Position numbers and translations under genes: made by a program
In this document: positions 1-8,162 of the stretch, piece by piece
Position numbering within the stretch: the stretch's first letter is position 1
Layout of the letters: every line of letters starts with the position of its first letter
Notes under the pieces: model-generated
What the model saw: only the letters and a program-made list of their open reading frames with translations
Told to the model about the DNA's origin: nothing
Database searches by the model: none
DNA from: Actinomycetes bacterium
GTDB lineage: Bacteria; Actinomycetota; Actinomycetes; Mycobacteriales; Mycobacteriaceae
Direction: 5' to 3'
DNA length: 37,333 nucleotides
Assembly (NCBI GenBank): GCA_022601135.1
Contig: JAHZJB010000152.1
Location: 1-37,333, forward strand

Positions 1-1003
1 CACCGGCTGGCTGGTCGGCGAGGTGCACGACGGCATTGCGCAGATGTTCGAGGTCATCGAGCAGGCCCGGATGATGGTGGGCACCAAGGCGATCGCCACC
101 CTGTCTACCGGCTACCTCAACGCACTGGAGTACGCCAAGACTCGCGTGCAGGGCGCCGACCTGACCCAGATGACCGACAAGACCGCACCGCGGGTGACCA
201 TCACCCACCACCCGGACGTGCGCCGCTCACTGCTGACTCAGAAGGCCTACGCCGAGGGTCTGCGTGCGCTGTACCTGTACACGGCGACACACCAGAACTC
301 CGCGGTGGCCGAGGAGCTGTACGGTATCGAGCCCGAACTGGCGGTCAAGGTCAACGACCTGTTACTACCGATCGTCAAGGGAGTCGGCTCCGAGCAGGCC
401 TACGCCAAGCTCACTGAGAGCCTGCAGACTTACGGTGGATCCGGCTTCCTCCAGGACTACCCGATCGAGCAGTACATTCGCGACGCCAAGATCGACTCGT
501 TGTACGAGGGCACCACCGCCATCCAGGCGCAGGACTTCTTCTTTCGCAAGATCGTCCGCGACAAGGGCGTCGCGCTGGGGCACGTCGCCGGCCAGATCGA
601 GCAGTTCGTCAAGGCCGAGGCGGGCAACGGCCGTCTGAAAACCGAGCGTGCGCTGCTGGCGACCGCGCTGGAAGACGTCCAGGGCATGGCCGCCGCGCTC
701 ACCGGCTACCTGATGGCCTCCCAGGAGGACCGGAGCAGCATCTACAAGGTTGGTCTGGGTTCCGTGCGCTTCCTGATGAGCGTCGGCGACCTGCTTATCG
801 GCTGGCTGCTGCAACAGCAGGCAGCGGTGGCGATCGAGAAGCTCGACGGCGGAGCCACCGGCGATGACCGCGCCTTCTACGAGGGCAAGGTTGCGGTGGC
901 GTCGTTCTTCGCGAAGAACTTCTTGCCGCTGCTGACCAGCACCCGATCCATCGTCGAGAACATCGACAACGAAGCCATGGAACTGGACGAAGCGGCCTTC
1001 TAA
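1..1003 (+). CDS. fadE5: Acyl-CoA dehydrogenase FadE5, C-terminal part (gene starts before the window)
   Basis: This is the 3' end of a FAD-dependent acyl-CoA dehydrogenase, which forms the 2,3-enoyl-CoA in the first step of beta-oxidation. The frame is open from base 2 and gives 333 residues to the TAA. Against the full-length paralogue in this window (20445-22280, 611 aa) it aligns from about residue 279, so roughly 45% of the gene lies upstream. It contains the helical dehydrogenase domain, the Q-T-Y-G-G-S-G-F motif and the catalytic glutamate in S-L-Y-E-G-T-T (Glu447 by alignment with the paralogue). The first in-frame GTG, at 23, is internal and not the start. In M. tuberculosis fadE5 (Rv0244c) sits beside fadA2, as here. 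A hairpin follows the stop codon. Confidence 0.95.
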   Translation, partial: TGWLVGEVHDGIAQMFEVIEQARMMVGTKAIATLSTGYLNALEYAKTRVQGADLTQMTDKTAPRVTITHHPDVRRSLLTQKAYAEGLRALYLYTATHQNSAVAEELYGIEPELAVKVNDLLLPIVKGVGSEQAYAKLTESLQTYGGSGFLQDYPIEQYIRDAKIDSLYEGTTAIQAQDFFFRKIVRDKGVALGHVAGQIEQFVKAEAGNGRLKTERALLATALEDVQGMAAALTGYLMASQEDRSSIYKVGLGSVRFLMSVGDLLIGWLLQQQAAVAIEKLDGGATGDDRAFYEGKVAVASFFAKNFLPLLTSTRSIVENIDNEAMELDEAAF

Positions 1004-1020
1004 ACACCGCGGTGCGCCGA

Positions 1021-1039
1021 GCGTGTGCCCCGCGCACGC
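1021..1039 (+). terminator. Hairpin terminator candidate after fadE5
   Basis: Eighteen bases after the fadE5 stop, GCGTGTGC (1021-1028) and GCGCACGC (1032-1039) pair over 8 bp with one G-U pair and a three-base CCC loop. No T-run follows, which is usual for mycobacterial terminators. It lies in the 94-bp gap between the convergent fadE5 and the oxidoreductase gene and could serve both. Termination is inferred from the fold alone. Confidence 0.45.
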
Positions 1040-1097
1040 CGGCGCTGTCTATCGCGTACGTATCCCACACGCTCGACCGGCGACAACCTCTTGAGCG

Positions 1098-2045
1098 TTA
1101 GGAACCGTAGGCCCGCAGGAGCGCCCGGGTGCGGTCACGCCCCTCCGCGTCGGGGTCGAACGGCGCCGCGACGAACTCGTCGACACCGGCGGCAGCCAGG
1201 GCGTCCAATTGCTCGGATACCGCCTGCTCGTTTCCGATGATCGCCGCGTCCGCGGGCCCGGCGAAACCCTCGCGGTCCAGCATCGCGCGGTAGGACGGAA
1301 GCGTTCCGTATATCGCGAACTGTTCGGCGGCCTGACGCCGGGCCGTGTCGGCATCGTCGGTGACGCTGACCGGCAACGCCGCCACCACCCGCACCGAACC
1401 CTCGGTACGGCCCGCATCCGCCGCGGCCTGCCGCAACGTCGGGCCGATGTGACCACCGAGGGTGACCGGGCCCGTCATCCAGGTACAGGTGCCTGACGTC
1501 CGGCGACCCGCCAGACGCAGCATCTGAGGCCCCAGTGCCGCGATGTACACCTCAGGCCGCGGTGCGCCGGGGATCATCAAGGCACCCCGGGTGGTGACGG
1601 TCTGGCCCACCGCATTGGCCGGTTCGCCGGCCAGCAATGGCAACAGCCCGTCGAGGTACTCGTTGAGCCTGCGCACCGGCTTGTCCCAGGGAATGCCCCA
1701 CATTCCCTCGGTGACCGCGGCGTGGGTCATTCCGAGACCGAGCAGAAATCGGCCACCTGAGGCCAGGCTGACAGTCAGCGCGCGCTGCGCCATCTGCATG
1801 GGGTGCTGGTTCTGGATCGGGACGACTCCGCTGGCCGCCTCAATGGTGTCGACCTCCCGCAAGGCCACCGCCAGCACGGTAAGCAGGTCTGCCTCGTAGG
1901 GCAGTTGGCTCATCCATACCCGGCGGAAACCCTCGTCTCGCAACCGGGTGAAATTGGCGATCGTCGCGTCGATCGATGAACCCGGCGCGGTGGGGTCGGC
2001 ACCGGGGTCGGCACTGCTGAGTTGTCCGAACATGCTGATCTGCAT
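1098..2045 (-). CDS. LLM-class (luciferase-like) F420-type oxidoreductase
   Basis: The 315-residue product looks like a single luciferase-like monooxygenase TIM barrel of the kind that, in mycobacteria, usually uses coenzyme F420. Visible family features are an N-terminal strand with an F-T-R-L-R-D-E-G-F-R-R-V-W segment, the G-R-F-L-L-G-L-G-M-T-H segment near residue 100, and a C-terminal A-A-G-V-D-E-F barrel strand. The substrate cannot be read from sequence. The ATG at 2045 is chosen because a TANNNT hexamer lies six bases upstream, which fits a leaderless transcript; a second ATG four codons in (2033) is possible. It is co-directional with fadA2 but separated from it by a strong hairpin, so it is probably transcribed on its own. 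F420 rather than FMN use is inferred. Confidence 0.8.
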   Translation of the reverse strand: MQISMFGQLSSADPGADPTAPGSSIDATIANFTRLRDEGFRRVWMSQLPYEADLLTVLAVALREVDTIEAASGVVPIQNQHPMQMAQRALTVSLASGGRFLLGLGMTHAAVTEGMWGIPWDKPVRRLNEYLDGLLPLLAGEPANAVGQTVTTRGALMIPGAPRPEVYIAALGPQMLRLAGRRTSGTCTWMTGPVTLGGHIGPTLRQAAADAGRTEGSVRVVAALPVSVTDDADTARRQAAEQFAIYGTLPSYRAMLDREGFAGPADAAIIGNEQAVSEQLDALAAAGVDEFVAAPFDPDAEGRDRTRALLRAYGS

Positions 2046-2051
2046 GTCCCG

Positions 2052-2057
2052 AATCTA
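2052..2057 (-). promoter_or_regulatory. Predicted -10 element, leaderless promoter of the LLM oxidoreductase
   Basis: On the minus strand TAGATT matches the TANNNT SigA -10 pattern and ends six bases before the ATG at 2045, so transcription would begin at or next to the start codon. No Shine-Dalgarno is needed and none is obvious. Confidence 0.45.
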
Positions 2058-2072
2058 GCCGCGAAAGCTAAG

Positions 2073-2120
2073 AGCCCCGTGTTGCCGTCGGGTCGGGGGG
2101 TCAGACGGCAACACGGAGCT
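2073..2120. terminator. Strong hairpin between fadA2 and the LLM oxidoreductase
   Basis: CCGTGTTGCCGTC (2077-2089) and GACGGCAACACGG (2104-2116) are perfect 13-bp arms around a 14-base G-rich loop. Three more base pairs form outside one mismatch (2073-2075 with 2118-2120). It starts 55 bases beyond the fadA2 stop on the minus strand, where a terminator is expected, and has no T-run. Confidence 0.6.
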
Positions 2121-2175
2121 ATCCCCTGTATCGATCGCCCATCCGAGGGCGTTACAGGCGGACGCGATCTTTTTC

Positions 2176-3489
2176 TCAGGCCTCTAGGATCGCCGTCACA
2201 CCTTGCCCCCCAGCTGCGCAGACCGAGATCAGACCGCGTACCGGGCGGCTGGTGGAACCAGTGAGTTCAGCCTTCTTCTCGGCCAGCTGCTTGGCCAGTT
2301 GGGTGACGATGCGGCCGCCGGTCGCAGCAAAAGGATGCCCCGCCGCGAGGGACGAACCATTGACGTTGAGCTTGGACCGGTCGATCGAACCCAGCGCACC
2401 GTCCAACCCCAGGCGCTCCTTGCAGTACTGGTCGGACTCCCACGCCGTCAGCGTGGCCAGCACCACCGACGCGAACGCCTCGTGAATTTCGTAGAAGTCG
2501 AAATCCTGCAGCGTCAAACCATTGCGAGTCAGCAGACGCGGCACCGCGTACGTCGGGGCCATCAGCAGCCCGTCACGACCGTTGACGTAGTCCACCGCCG
2601 CGGTCTCACCATCGACGAAATACGCCAGCACGGGGACCGAGTGCTGGTCGGCCCAGTCCTGGGAAGACAGCAGCGCCACCGAGGCGCCGTCGGTCAGCGG
2701 CGTTGAATTGCCGGCCGTCATCGTCGCATCGCCGGCGCGAACCCCGAAGACGGGCTTGAGTTTGGCCAGCTTCTCGGGCGAAGAATCTGGGCGCAGGTTG
2801 TTGTCCCGGTAAAGCCCGAGAAACGGGGTGACGAGGTCGTCGAAGAAACCCCGATCGTAGGCGGCGGCCATATTGCGGTGGCTGGCCGCGGCCAGCTCAT
2901 CCTGGTCGACGCGTTTGACGCCCATCTCCTTGGCAGTGACGGCGGCGTGCTCCCCCATCGACAGGCCGGTGCGTGGCTCGCTATTGACCGGGATCTCGAC
3001 GCCCACCGCGGCAGGCAGCTTGCCCACCAGCTTGAGCCGGTCGACGTTGGACTTGGCGCGCCGCAGGCCCAGCAGGGTCCGGCGCAGATCGTCACCGAAG
3101 GCGATGGGCGCATCCGACGCGGTGTCCACGCCACCTGCGGCGGCCACCTCATAACGACCCAGCGCGATCCCGTCTGCCGCGACGATGGCCGACTGCAACC
3201 CGGTTCCGCAGGCCTGCTGGAGGTCGAAGGCCGGCGTGTACGACGACAGCGAGCTGCCCAGCACGCATTCCCGCATCAGATTGAAGTCGCGGCTGTGCTT
3301 GAGTACCGCCCCGCCGATCACCGCGTCGAGCTTCTCGCCACCGAGATCGAAGCGGTCGGCCAGACCGTCGAGCACAGCGGTGAACATGTCCTGGTTGGAC
3401 GCGTTCGCATAGGCGCCGTCAGCGCGTGCGAACGGGATCCGGTTGCCCCCGAGGATCGCTACCCGGCGGGTTGTCTTGTCGTCAGCCAC
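2176..3489 (-). CDS. fadA2: Acetyl-CoA acetyltransferase / 3-ketoacyl-CoA thiolase FadA2
   Basis: This is a thiolase-superfamily enzyme that cleaves 3-ketoacyl-CoA with CoA (last step of beta-oxidation) or runs in reverse. The nucleophilic cysteine is in Q-Q-A-C-G-T-G, the active-site histidines are in Y-E-I-H-E-A-F and A-A-G-H-P-F-A-A-T-G-G, and the second cysteine is in V-C-A-A-G-G-Q-G-V near the C terminus. The GTG at 3489 is preferred (437 aa) because GGGAGG lies four bases upstream. The earlier GTG at 3543 and ATG at 3534 overlap the predicted -10 region and would add a poorly conserved tail; an ATG at 3516 has no Shine-Dalgarno. It is divergent from fabG4 and matches M. tuberculosis Rv0243 in sequence and position. 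Confidence 0.92.
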   Translation of the reverse strand: MADDKTTRRVAILGGNRIPFARADGAYANASNQDMFTAVLDGLADRFDLGGEKLDAVIGGAVLKHSRDFNLMRECVLGSSLSSYTPAFDLQQACGTGLQSAIVAADGIALGRYEVAAAGGVDTASDAPIAFGDDLRRTLLGLRRAKSNVDRLKLVGKLPAAVGVEIPVNSEPRTGLSMGEHAAVTAKEMGVKRVDQDELAAASHRNMAAAYDRGFFDDLVTPFLGLYRDNNLRPDSSPEKLAKLKPVFGVRAGDATMTAGNSTPLTDGASVALLSSQDWADQHSVPVLAYFVDGETAAVDYVNGRDGLLMAPTYAVPRLLTRNGLTLQDFDFYEIHEAFASVVLATLTAWESDQYCKERLGLDGALGSIDRSKLNVNGSSLAAGHPFAATGGRIVTQLAKQLAEKKAELTGSTSRPVRGLISVCAAGGQGVTAILEA

Positions 3490-3531
3490 GTTGCCTCCCG
3501 GCGTCGCGAGGATCATTGGGGTGTCGAGCGT

Positions 3532-3537
3532 CATACT
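3532..3537 (-). promoter_or_regulatory. Predicted -10 element of fadA2
   Basis: TAGTAT on the minus strand fits TANNNT. A start about seven bases downstream would leave a leader of about 35 bases with GGGAGG before the GTG at 3489. The expected -35 position, 17-18 bases upstream, falls inside the palindrome at 3548-3563. Confidence 0.4.
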
Positions 3538-3547
3538 ACCCACCGTT

Positions 3548-3563
3548 CTTACTCTGGAGTAAG
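3548..3563. promoter_or_regulatory. Perfect 16-bp palindrome, operator candidate for fadA2 (and perhaps fabG4)
   Basis: CTTACTCTGGAGTAAG has 7-bp arms that pair perfectly around a TG centre, the size and symmetry of a TetR-family operator. It sits in the fadA2/fabG4 divergent region over the predicted fadA2 -35 element. I did not find a second copy of either arm upstream of other genes in the window. The protein that binds is unknown; the TetR gene at 5891-6538 is one candidate. Confidence 0.55.
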
Positions 3564-3658
3564 TTCATCCTGGACACGACACTTCGGCCCGTACCCGAAA
3601 TCCGGTTGCGGTTTCGATCTCAACAACGGCGTAACTCGGATTTTCGAAAGGCAGCACC

Positions 3659-5029
3659 GTGGCTTCCGATCTGCTCACACAAGTCGTCAACTCCGGCCCG
3701 GGATCGTTTCTGGCCAAACAACTGGGTGTCCCGCAGCCTGAGCAGCTACGCCGCTACCGGCCGGGGGATCCACCGCTGGTCGGCTCGCTGCTGATCGGCG
3801 GCGAGGGTCGCGTCGTGGAGGCGGTGCGCACCGCGCTGGCCGACGATTACGAGATGGTGGCCAACAACTTTGGTGGCAGGTGGGCGGACTCGTTCGGCGG
3901 GTTGGTGTTCGACGCCACCGGAATCACCGAACCCGAGGGCCTCCACGCGCTCTACGAGTTCTTCACGCCGCTGCTGCGCAACCTCGGTCACTCCGGCCGG
4001 GTTGTCGTCATCGGCACCACCCCCGAGGAAACCGCCGGCGTCGGAGAACGCACGGCCCAACGCGCGCTGGAGGGCTTCACCCGCTCGCTGGCCAAGGAGC
4101 TGCGCAATGGGGCGACCGCGGCGCTGGTCTATCTGTCGGCGGACGCCAAACCGGCCGCGACCGGGCTGGAGTCCACCCTGCGGTTCATCCTGTCCGCGAA
4201 GTCGGCCTATGTGGACGGCCAGGTGTTCCGGGTCGGCGCAGCCGACTCCACCCCGCCGGCGGATTGGGACAAGCCGTTGGACGGCAAAGTGGCAGTCGTG
4301 ACCGGCGCTGCGCGCGGCATCGGCGCGACGATCGCCGAAGTGTTCGCCCGTGACGGCGCCACCGTGATCGCAGTGGACATGAAGGGCCCGGCGGATGCGG
4401 CGGATGCGCTCTCCGAACTCGCGACCAAGGTTGGCGGCACCGCGCTGACGCTCGACGTCACAGCCCCCGATGCGGTGGAACGTATCACCGAACACGTCAA
4501 GCAGCACCACGGTGACTCGGGCGGCCGCCTCGACATTCTGGTCAACAACGCCGGCATCACCCGGGACAAGTTGCTGGCCAATATGGACGAGGGCCGCTGG
4601 AACGCGGTCATCGCGGTGAACCTGCTGGCGCCGATGCGGCTTGCCGAGGGGCTCGTCGGCAACGGCACGATCGGCGAAGGTGGCCGCATCGTCGGACTGT
4701 CGTCGATGGCGGGCATCGCGGGCAACCGCGGGCAGACGAACTACGCCACGACCAAGGCGGGCATGATCGGACTCACCGATGCGCTCGCTCCGCAGTTGGC
4801 CGAAAAGGCAATCACCATCAACGCGATCGCCCCGGGATTCATCGAGACCGCGATGACCGACGCCATTCCACTGGCCACCCGGGAGGTGGGCAGGCGGCTG
4901 AACTCGCTCTTCCAGGGCGGCCGGCCGGTGGACGTCGCCGAGGCCATCGCCTACTTTGCCAGCCCGGCGTCCAATGCCGTCACCGGCAACACGATCCGGG
5001 TCTGCGGCCAGGCCATGCTGGGCGCATGA
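3659..5029 (+). CDS. fabG4: High-molecular-weight 3-oxoacyl-ACP/CoA reductase FabG4
   Basis: This NAD(P)H-linked reductase converts 3-oxoacyl thioesters to 3-hydroxyacyl thioesters. At 456 aa it is the high-molecular-weight FabG type: a degenerate N-terminal flavodoxin-like domain (about 1-200) fused to a typical SDR domain. The cofactor motif T-G-A-A-R-G-I-G is at 215-222, N-N-A-G near 297, and the catalytic triad is Ser349, Tyr362 and Lys366. The C-terminal tail ends V-C-G-Q-A-M-L-G-A. The GTG start has GAAAG upstream. The stop overlaps the htdX start by four bases (ATGA), so reductase and dehydratase are translationally coupled. This corresponds to M. tuberculosis Rv0242c, an (NADH-preferring) enzyme of the elongation/beta-oxidation type. 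Confidence 0.95.
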   Translation: MASDLLTQVVNSGPGSFLAKQLGVPQPEQLRRYRPGDPPLVGSLLIGGEGRVVEAVRTALADDYEMVANNFGGRWADSFGGLVFDATGITEPEGLHALYEFFTPLLRNLGHSGRVVVIGTTPEETAGVGERTAQRALEGFTRSLAKELRNGATAALVYLSADAKPAATGLESTLRFILSAKSAYVDGQVFRVGAADSTPPADWDKPLDGKVAVVTGAARGIGATIAEVFARDGATVIAVDMKGPADAADALSELATKVGGTALTLDVTAPDAVERITEHVKQHHGDSGGRLDILVNNAGITRDKLLANMDEGRWNAVIAVNLLAPMRLAEGLVGNGTIGEGGRIVGLSSMAGIAGNRGQTNYATTKAGMIGLTDALAPQLAEKAITINAIAPGFIETAMTDAIPLATREVGRRLNSLFQGGRPVDVAEAIAYFASPASNAVTGNTIRVCGQAMLGA

Positions 5030-5877
5030 GCGAGGGCCGACAGCCATCCGGCTGGAAGAACATGATTCGTGCCGCCACCGGCGCACTGCCGTTCGTGCCG
5101 CGCGGCGAGACCCTGCCCGACCGCACGCTGAAGGTCCAGGAGCTGCGCATCGATCCCGTCAATGTCGCCCGGTACGCGCATGTCACCGGGCTGCGGTTCG
5201 ACACCGCAGTGCCGCTGACCTATCCGTTCGCACTGACGTTTCCGACGGTGATGTCGCTCGTCGCCAGCTTCGATTTCCCCTTCGCGGCGATGGGTTCGGT
5301 GCACGTCGAGAACCACATCACCCAATACCGGCCGATCGCGGTCAGCGACACCGTGGACGTGGCGGTCCATGCCGAGAATCTGCGCGAGCATCGCAAGGGT
5401 CTGCTGGTGGACATCGTCACCGACGTCAACGTCGGCAACGACACGGTGTGGCACCAGGTGACGACGTTCCTGCATCAGCAGCGAACCAGCCTGTCGGACG
5501 AGCCCAAGTCGCCACCCGGCAGGCAGCCCAAGCTCGGGCCACCCAACGCGGTACTGCGCATCACGCCGGGGCAGATCCGCCAGTACGCGGCGGTTGGTGG
5601 GGATCACAATCCGATTCACACGAACGCAGTGGCCGCCAAACTATTCGGTTTCCCGACCGTGATCGCACACGGGATGTACAGCGCCGCAGCCGTTCTGGCG
5701 AACGTCGAGGGTCAGCTTCCGGATGCGGTGAAATACTCGGTGCGGTTTGCCAAGCCAGTGGTGCTGCCCGCCCGCGCCGGGCTGTGGGTAGCCCGGGACA
5801 GCGATGGCTGGGAACTGACGCTGCGGCACCTGTCCAAGGGCTACCCGCACCTGTCGGGCTCGGTGACGCCGGTCTGA
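5026..5877 (+). CDS. htdX: 3-hydroxyacyl-thioester dehydratase HtdX (double hotdog)
   Basis: This is a 283-aa (R)-specific 3-hydroxyacyl-thioester dehydratase/hydratase, catalysing reversible loss of water between 3-hydroxyacyl and trans-2-enoyl thioesters. An N-terminal non-catalytic hotdog half (about 30-155) precedes a C-terminal MaoC/hydratase-2 half carrying [11 protein letters not shown] at 190-200. Asp193 and His198 are the expected catalytic pair, followed by the conserved A-H-G-M segment. It overlaps fabG4 by 4 bp, and the two enzymes act consecutively, making a two-step module that can serve fatty-acid elongation or breakdown. The next gene converges and starts its stop codon 13 bases away. 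Confidence 0.93.
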   Translation: MSEGRQPSGWKNMIRAATGALPFVPRGETLPDRTLKVQELRIDPVNVARYAHVTGLRFDTAVPLTYPFALTFPTVMSLVASFDFPFAAMGSVHVENHITQYRPIAVSDTVDVAVHAENLREHRKGLLVDIVTDVNVGNDTVWHQVTTFLHQQRTSLSDEPKSPPGRQPKLGPPNAVLRITPGQIRQYAAVGGDHNPIHTNAVAAKLFGFPTVIAHGMYSAAAVLANVEGQLPDAVKYSVRFAKPVVLPARAGLWVARDSDGWELTLRHLSKGYPHLSGSVTPV

Positions 5878-5890
5878 GGCGGCCGAGCGG

Positions 5891-6538
5891 TTAGTGCGAG
5901 GCGACAGAGGCGTCGTCGGTGTCGGGTGACCCGCCGGCGGCCGGGTCGGAAGGTCGACCCTTCAAACCCAGCCAGAACAGGTTTATCAGCAACTGCGCGG
6001 CCTCATCGGCGTCGGCATCGCCGGTGCTGACCCTGGATGCCACCGCCTCACCGGCGCCCACCAGCGCGATGGCCATCAGATCGAAATCAGCGTCCGGCTC
6101 CGGGAAGCGGGTGCCGGATCGCAGCAGACGGGCGACGAGTTCGATGATGCGTTCGCGGCCCTCGCGCACGGTGTTGGCGAACCGCTGCGAGCTCGTCGCC
6201 TGGGTGTACAGCACCATCCATGACGCACGATGGGCATCGATGTACTTCAGGAACGCCAGAACCGCACTGCGCAACAATTCTTTGGGCGGGTCGTCGAAGT
6301 CGATCTTGGTCCGCACCTCGTCGACGAATCTGGTCAACTCCCGGTCCAGACAGGCACCGAACAAGTCCTCTTTGGAACCGTAGTAGAGATAAAGCATGGG
6401 CTTGCTGATCTGCGCCTCGGCCGCGATCGCATCCATCGACGTCTCGTGGTACCCGTTCACCGAGAAAATCTGCACCGCGGCGTCGAGCATCTGCTGCTCG
6501 CGGACAGCACGGGGTAAGCGCTTGGTGCCACCTGCCAT
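5891..6538 (-). CDS. TetR-family transcriptional regulator (Rv0238-like)
   Basis: The 215-aa protein has an N-terminal TetR DNA-binding domain (about 10-60), with A-A-V-Q-I-F-S-V-N-G-Y-H-E-T-S-M-D-A-I-A followed by the recognition helix and K-P-M-L-Y-L-Y-Y-G-S-K-E-D-L-F. The divergent C-terminal half should bind an unknown ligand. The ATG at 6538 is chosen over one 21 codons upstream because GGGAGG lies in front of it and M-A-G-G-T-K-R-L-P matches the M. tuberculosis homologue as I remember it. The upstream option would also place the direct repeats and -10 region near or within coding sequence. It lies downstream of lpqI on the same strand with a 75-bp gap. Autoregulation and control of the neighbouring lipid or envelope genes are inferences. 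Confidence 0.85.
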   Translation of the reverse strand: MAGGTKRLPRAVREQQMLDAAVQIFSVNGYHETSMDAIAAEAQISKPMLYLYYGSKEDLFGACLDRELTRFVDEVRTKIDFDDPPKELLRSAVLAFLKYIDAHRASWMVLYTQATSSQRFANTVREGRERIIELVARLLRSGTRFPEPDADFDLMAIALVGAGEAVASRVSTGDADADEAAQLLINLFWLGLKGRPSDPAAGGSPDTDDASVASH

Positions 6539-6560
6539 CTCCGTGCCTCCCACCGATACC

Positions 6561-6596
6561 GACGTGTCCTTTAAGACGTGTCCCCGAAACAGGGTA
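6561..6596 (-). promoter_or_regulatory. TetR-gene promoter with tandem direct repeat
   Basis: On the minus strand TACCCT (6591-6596) fits the TANNNT -10 pattern and predicts a start near 6584. The next 23 bases are two exact copies of GGACACGTC separated by five bases (6575-6583 and 6561-6569). Repeats over the start site suit an autoregulatory operator. Each copy contains the half-symmetric GACACGTC/GACGTGTC. Confidence 0.45.
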
Positions 6597-6613
6597 GGCA
6601 ATGGGAGGGCGGG

Positions 6614-7825
6614 TCAGCCGCCGCAGCTCGGAGACGGTCCCTTGACCGCGGCGATCCGCATCACCGCGGCGTCCACGCCCGACATCGTCAGCTCGCCGGC
6701 GGCCACCGCCTTCTCCAAACGGTCGAGCACCGCGGGCACCTCGGTAGTCGTCACCCACAGCGCGACGTCAGCGCCGGCCTGAAGCGAGCGCAGCACCGCG
6801 TCGGCGACCCCGAACCGATCGCTGATCGCCCGCATACTGGACAGGTCGTCGGTGAACACCGGCCCGTTGAATGGTGGACCGCCGTAATTACCGGACCGCA
6901 GCAGTCCGTAGGCGGCCGGGCTCAGGCTGGCCGGTTCGCTGCCAGTCAGCCCGGGGATCTCCATGTGTCCGACCATGACCCCCACCGGGGCCTGGGTGGT
7001 CAGCGTCCGGTAGGGCACCAGATCGTTCTCCTGCAACTCGGCCAACGGCGGAGTGACGACGCTGCCTGCGTGCGAGTCTCCCGAGGCTTGCCCGTGCCCG
7101 GGGAAGTGTTTGAGCACCGGCAACACTCCGGCGTCGCGCAGGCCACGGGCGTAGGCGCCGGCGTAGTCGGTGACCACGGTGGGATCCGATCCGAATGAGC
7201 GGTCACCGATCACCGAACTCGCGGGTGCGTCGGTGACGTCGACGACCGGCGCGAAGTCGACGGTGATGCCCAGGCCGCGCATCTTCCGGCCGCGGTCCAG
7301 CGCGATGGCGTAGACCTCTTCGGGCGTGCTGGTCTGAGCCAGCACCCGCGGCGCCGGCTGCGAACCGATGAGGCTCGACAATCGCGACACGCGGCCGCCC
7401 TCTTCGTCGACGCTGACGGCCAGTCGCAGTGGGCCCGCCGCAGCGGCGATGTCGGTCAGGGAGCCGTCCGACAGCATGGACAAATCAGTCCAGCTGCCGA
7501 TCATGATGCCGCCCACCTGGTGGCTGTCGACGACAGCGCGAGCGTCCGCCGCGCCGGTCACCCCGACCATGAGCAGCTGCGCGAGTTTGTCCCGTGTCGG
7601 CATCGCGACCGGATCCCCGCAGACCGGAGCCGCCGGGGCGGGCGCAGGCCCGGGGATTCCCGCGGGCGGCGCAAGGTTGGGGACCGGACCGGCGGCCATC
7701 GCGACCGGCGCGGTGGATACCGATCCAGTGGGTGAGTCAGCGGTCGAGGTGCAACCCAGGGTGAGGCTGGCGGTCGTCACCACCGCGAGCAGGGCACCAG
7801 GGGCTGTTCGTAGAGCTCGGGGCAT
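6614..7825 (-). CDS. lpqI: Lipoprotein beta-N-acetylglucosaminidase LpqI (GH3)
   Basis: This is an exported glycoside hydrolase family 3 enzyme of the NagZ type, releasing N-acetylglucosamine from cell-wall fragments during peptidoglycan recycling. From the ATG at 7825 the protein has 403 residues, beginning with a short basic n-region, a hydrophobic stretch and the lipobox L-T-L-G-C with Cys25 as the lipidated residue. A proline/alanine linker leads into the GH3 barrel. The NagZ signature K-H-F-P-G-H-G is at 239-245, the Asp250/His252 acid-base dyad follows, and the nucleophile is the first Asp of T-D-D-L near 326. Upstream in-frame starts would place a long arginine-rich leader before the signal peptide and are rejected. 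It is the Rv0237 homologue. Confidence 0.93.
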   Translation of the reverse strand: MPRALRTAPGALLAVVTTASLTLGCTSTADSPTGSVSTAPVAMAAGPVPNLAPPAGIPGPAPAPAAPVCGDPVAMPTRDKLAQLLMVGVTGAADARAVVDSHQVGGIMIGSWTDLSMLSDGSLTDIAAAAGPLRLAVSVDEEGGRVSRLSSLIGSQPAPRVLAQTSTPEEVYAIALDRGRKMRGLGITVDFAPVVDVTDAPASSVIGDRSFGSDPTVVTDYAGAYARGLRDAGVLPVLKHFPGHGQASGDSHAGSVVTPPLAELQENDLVPYRTLTTQAPVGVMVGHMEIPGLTGSEPASLSPAAYGLLRSGNYGGPPFNGPVFTDDLSSMRAISDRFGVADAVLRSLQAGADVALWVTTTEVPAVLDRLEKAVAAGELTMSGVDAAVMRIAAVKGPSPSCGG

Positions 7826-7833
7826 AGGACACG

Positions 7834-7839
7834 ACACTA
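7834..7839 (-). promoter_or_regulatory. Predicted -10 element of lpqI
   Basis: TAGTGT on the minus strand fits TANNNT and ends eight bases before the ATG at 7825, so the lpqI transcript may be leaderless or nearly so. This also favours the ATG at 7825 over upstream starts. Confidence 0.4.
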
Positions 7840-7930
7840 ATGGCACCGACGGTCGCATTCGCAACCGTGGTCGGCAAAGAGCTCGAGTCATGTGCCGATC
7901 AAGCCGCCCGGATCGTCGTGCGCTGCGTGC

Positions 7931-7936
7931 TACCTT
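7931..7936 (+). promoter_or_regulatory. Predicted -10 element, leaderless promoter of the DUF2613-aftD unit
   Basis: TACCTT fits TANNNT and is followed by six bases and then the ATG at 7943. Transcription would start on the A of that ATG. No Shine-Dalgarno precedes it. Confidence 0.45.
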
Positions 7937-7942
7937 GAGCGC

Positions 7943-8116
7943 ATGAATCGGTTTCTTGTGCCCGCCGGCGCCAGCATCGTCGTCGGCCTGCTGCTGGGCG
8001 CGGCTGCCGTGTTCGGGGTGACGTTGATGGTGCAGCAGGACACCAAACCGCCGCTGCAGGCCGGCGATCCGGCGGCCTCAGTACTCAACAGGGTCGAGTA
8101 CGGCGACAGAAGTTAG
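7943..8116 (+). CDS. Small DUF2613 membrane peptide (Rv0236A-like)
   Basis: This 57-residue protein has one N-terminal transmembrane helix (about 6-30, A-S-I-V-V-G-L-L-L-G-A-A-A-V-F-G-V-T-L) and a short polar tail of about 27 residues predicted to face outside. The size and position match M. tuberculosis Rv0236A, also 57 aa and directly upstream of aftD. Its function is unknown. The fixed pairing with aftD suggests a small accessory subunit of AftD or of its export or assembly; this is inference from context. The ATG at 7943 is preferred to an in-frame ATG at 7892 because it sits just after a -10 hexamer and matches the homologue's length. Confidence 0.85.
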   Translation: MNRFLVPAGASIVVGLLLGAAAVFGVTLMVQQDTKPPLQAGDPAASVLNRVEYGDRS

Positions 8117-8162
8117 ATCCCGCCAGAGGGCGGCCGAACCACTTTCCCGACGCTGGCTGTGG

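Noticed and set aside
3490..3543. Upstream fadA2 starts at 3543, 3534 and 3516
   Set aside because: The first two overlap the predicted promoter; none has as good a Shine-Dalgarno as the GTG at 3489, and homology begins after it.
3746..5086. 446-codon minus-strand frame opposite fabG4
   Set aside because: Shadow frame; fabG4 has complete catalytic and cofactor motifs.
6539..6601. 21-codon N-terminal extension of the TetR regulator
   Set aside because: It would cover the direct repeats and promoter; the ATG at 6538 has GGGAGG upstream.
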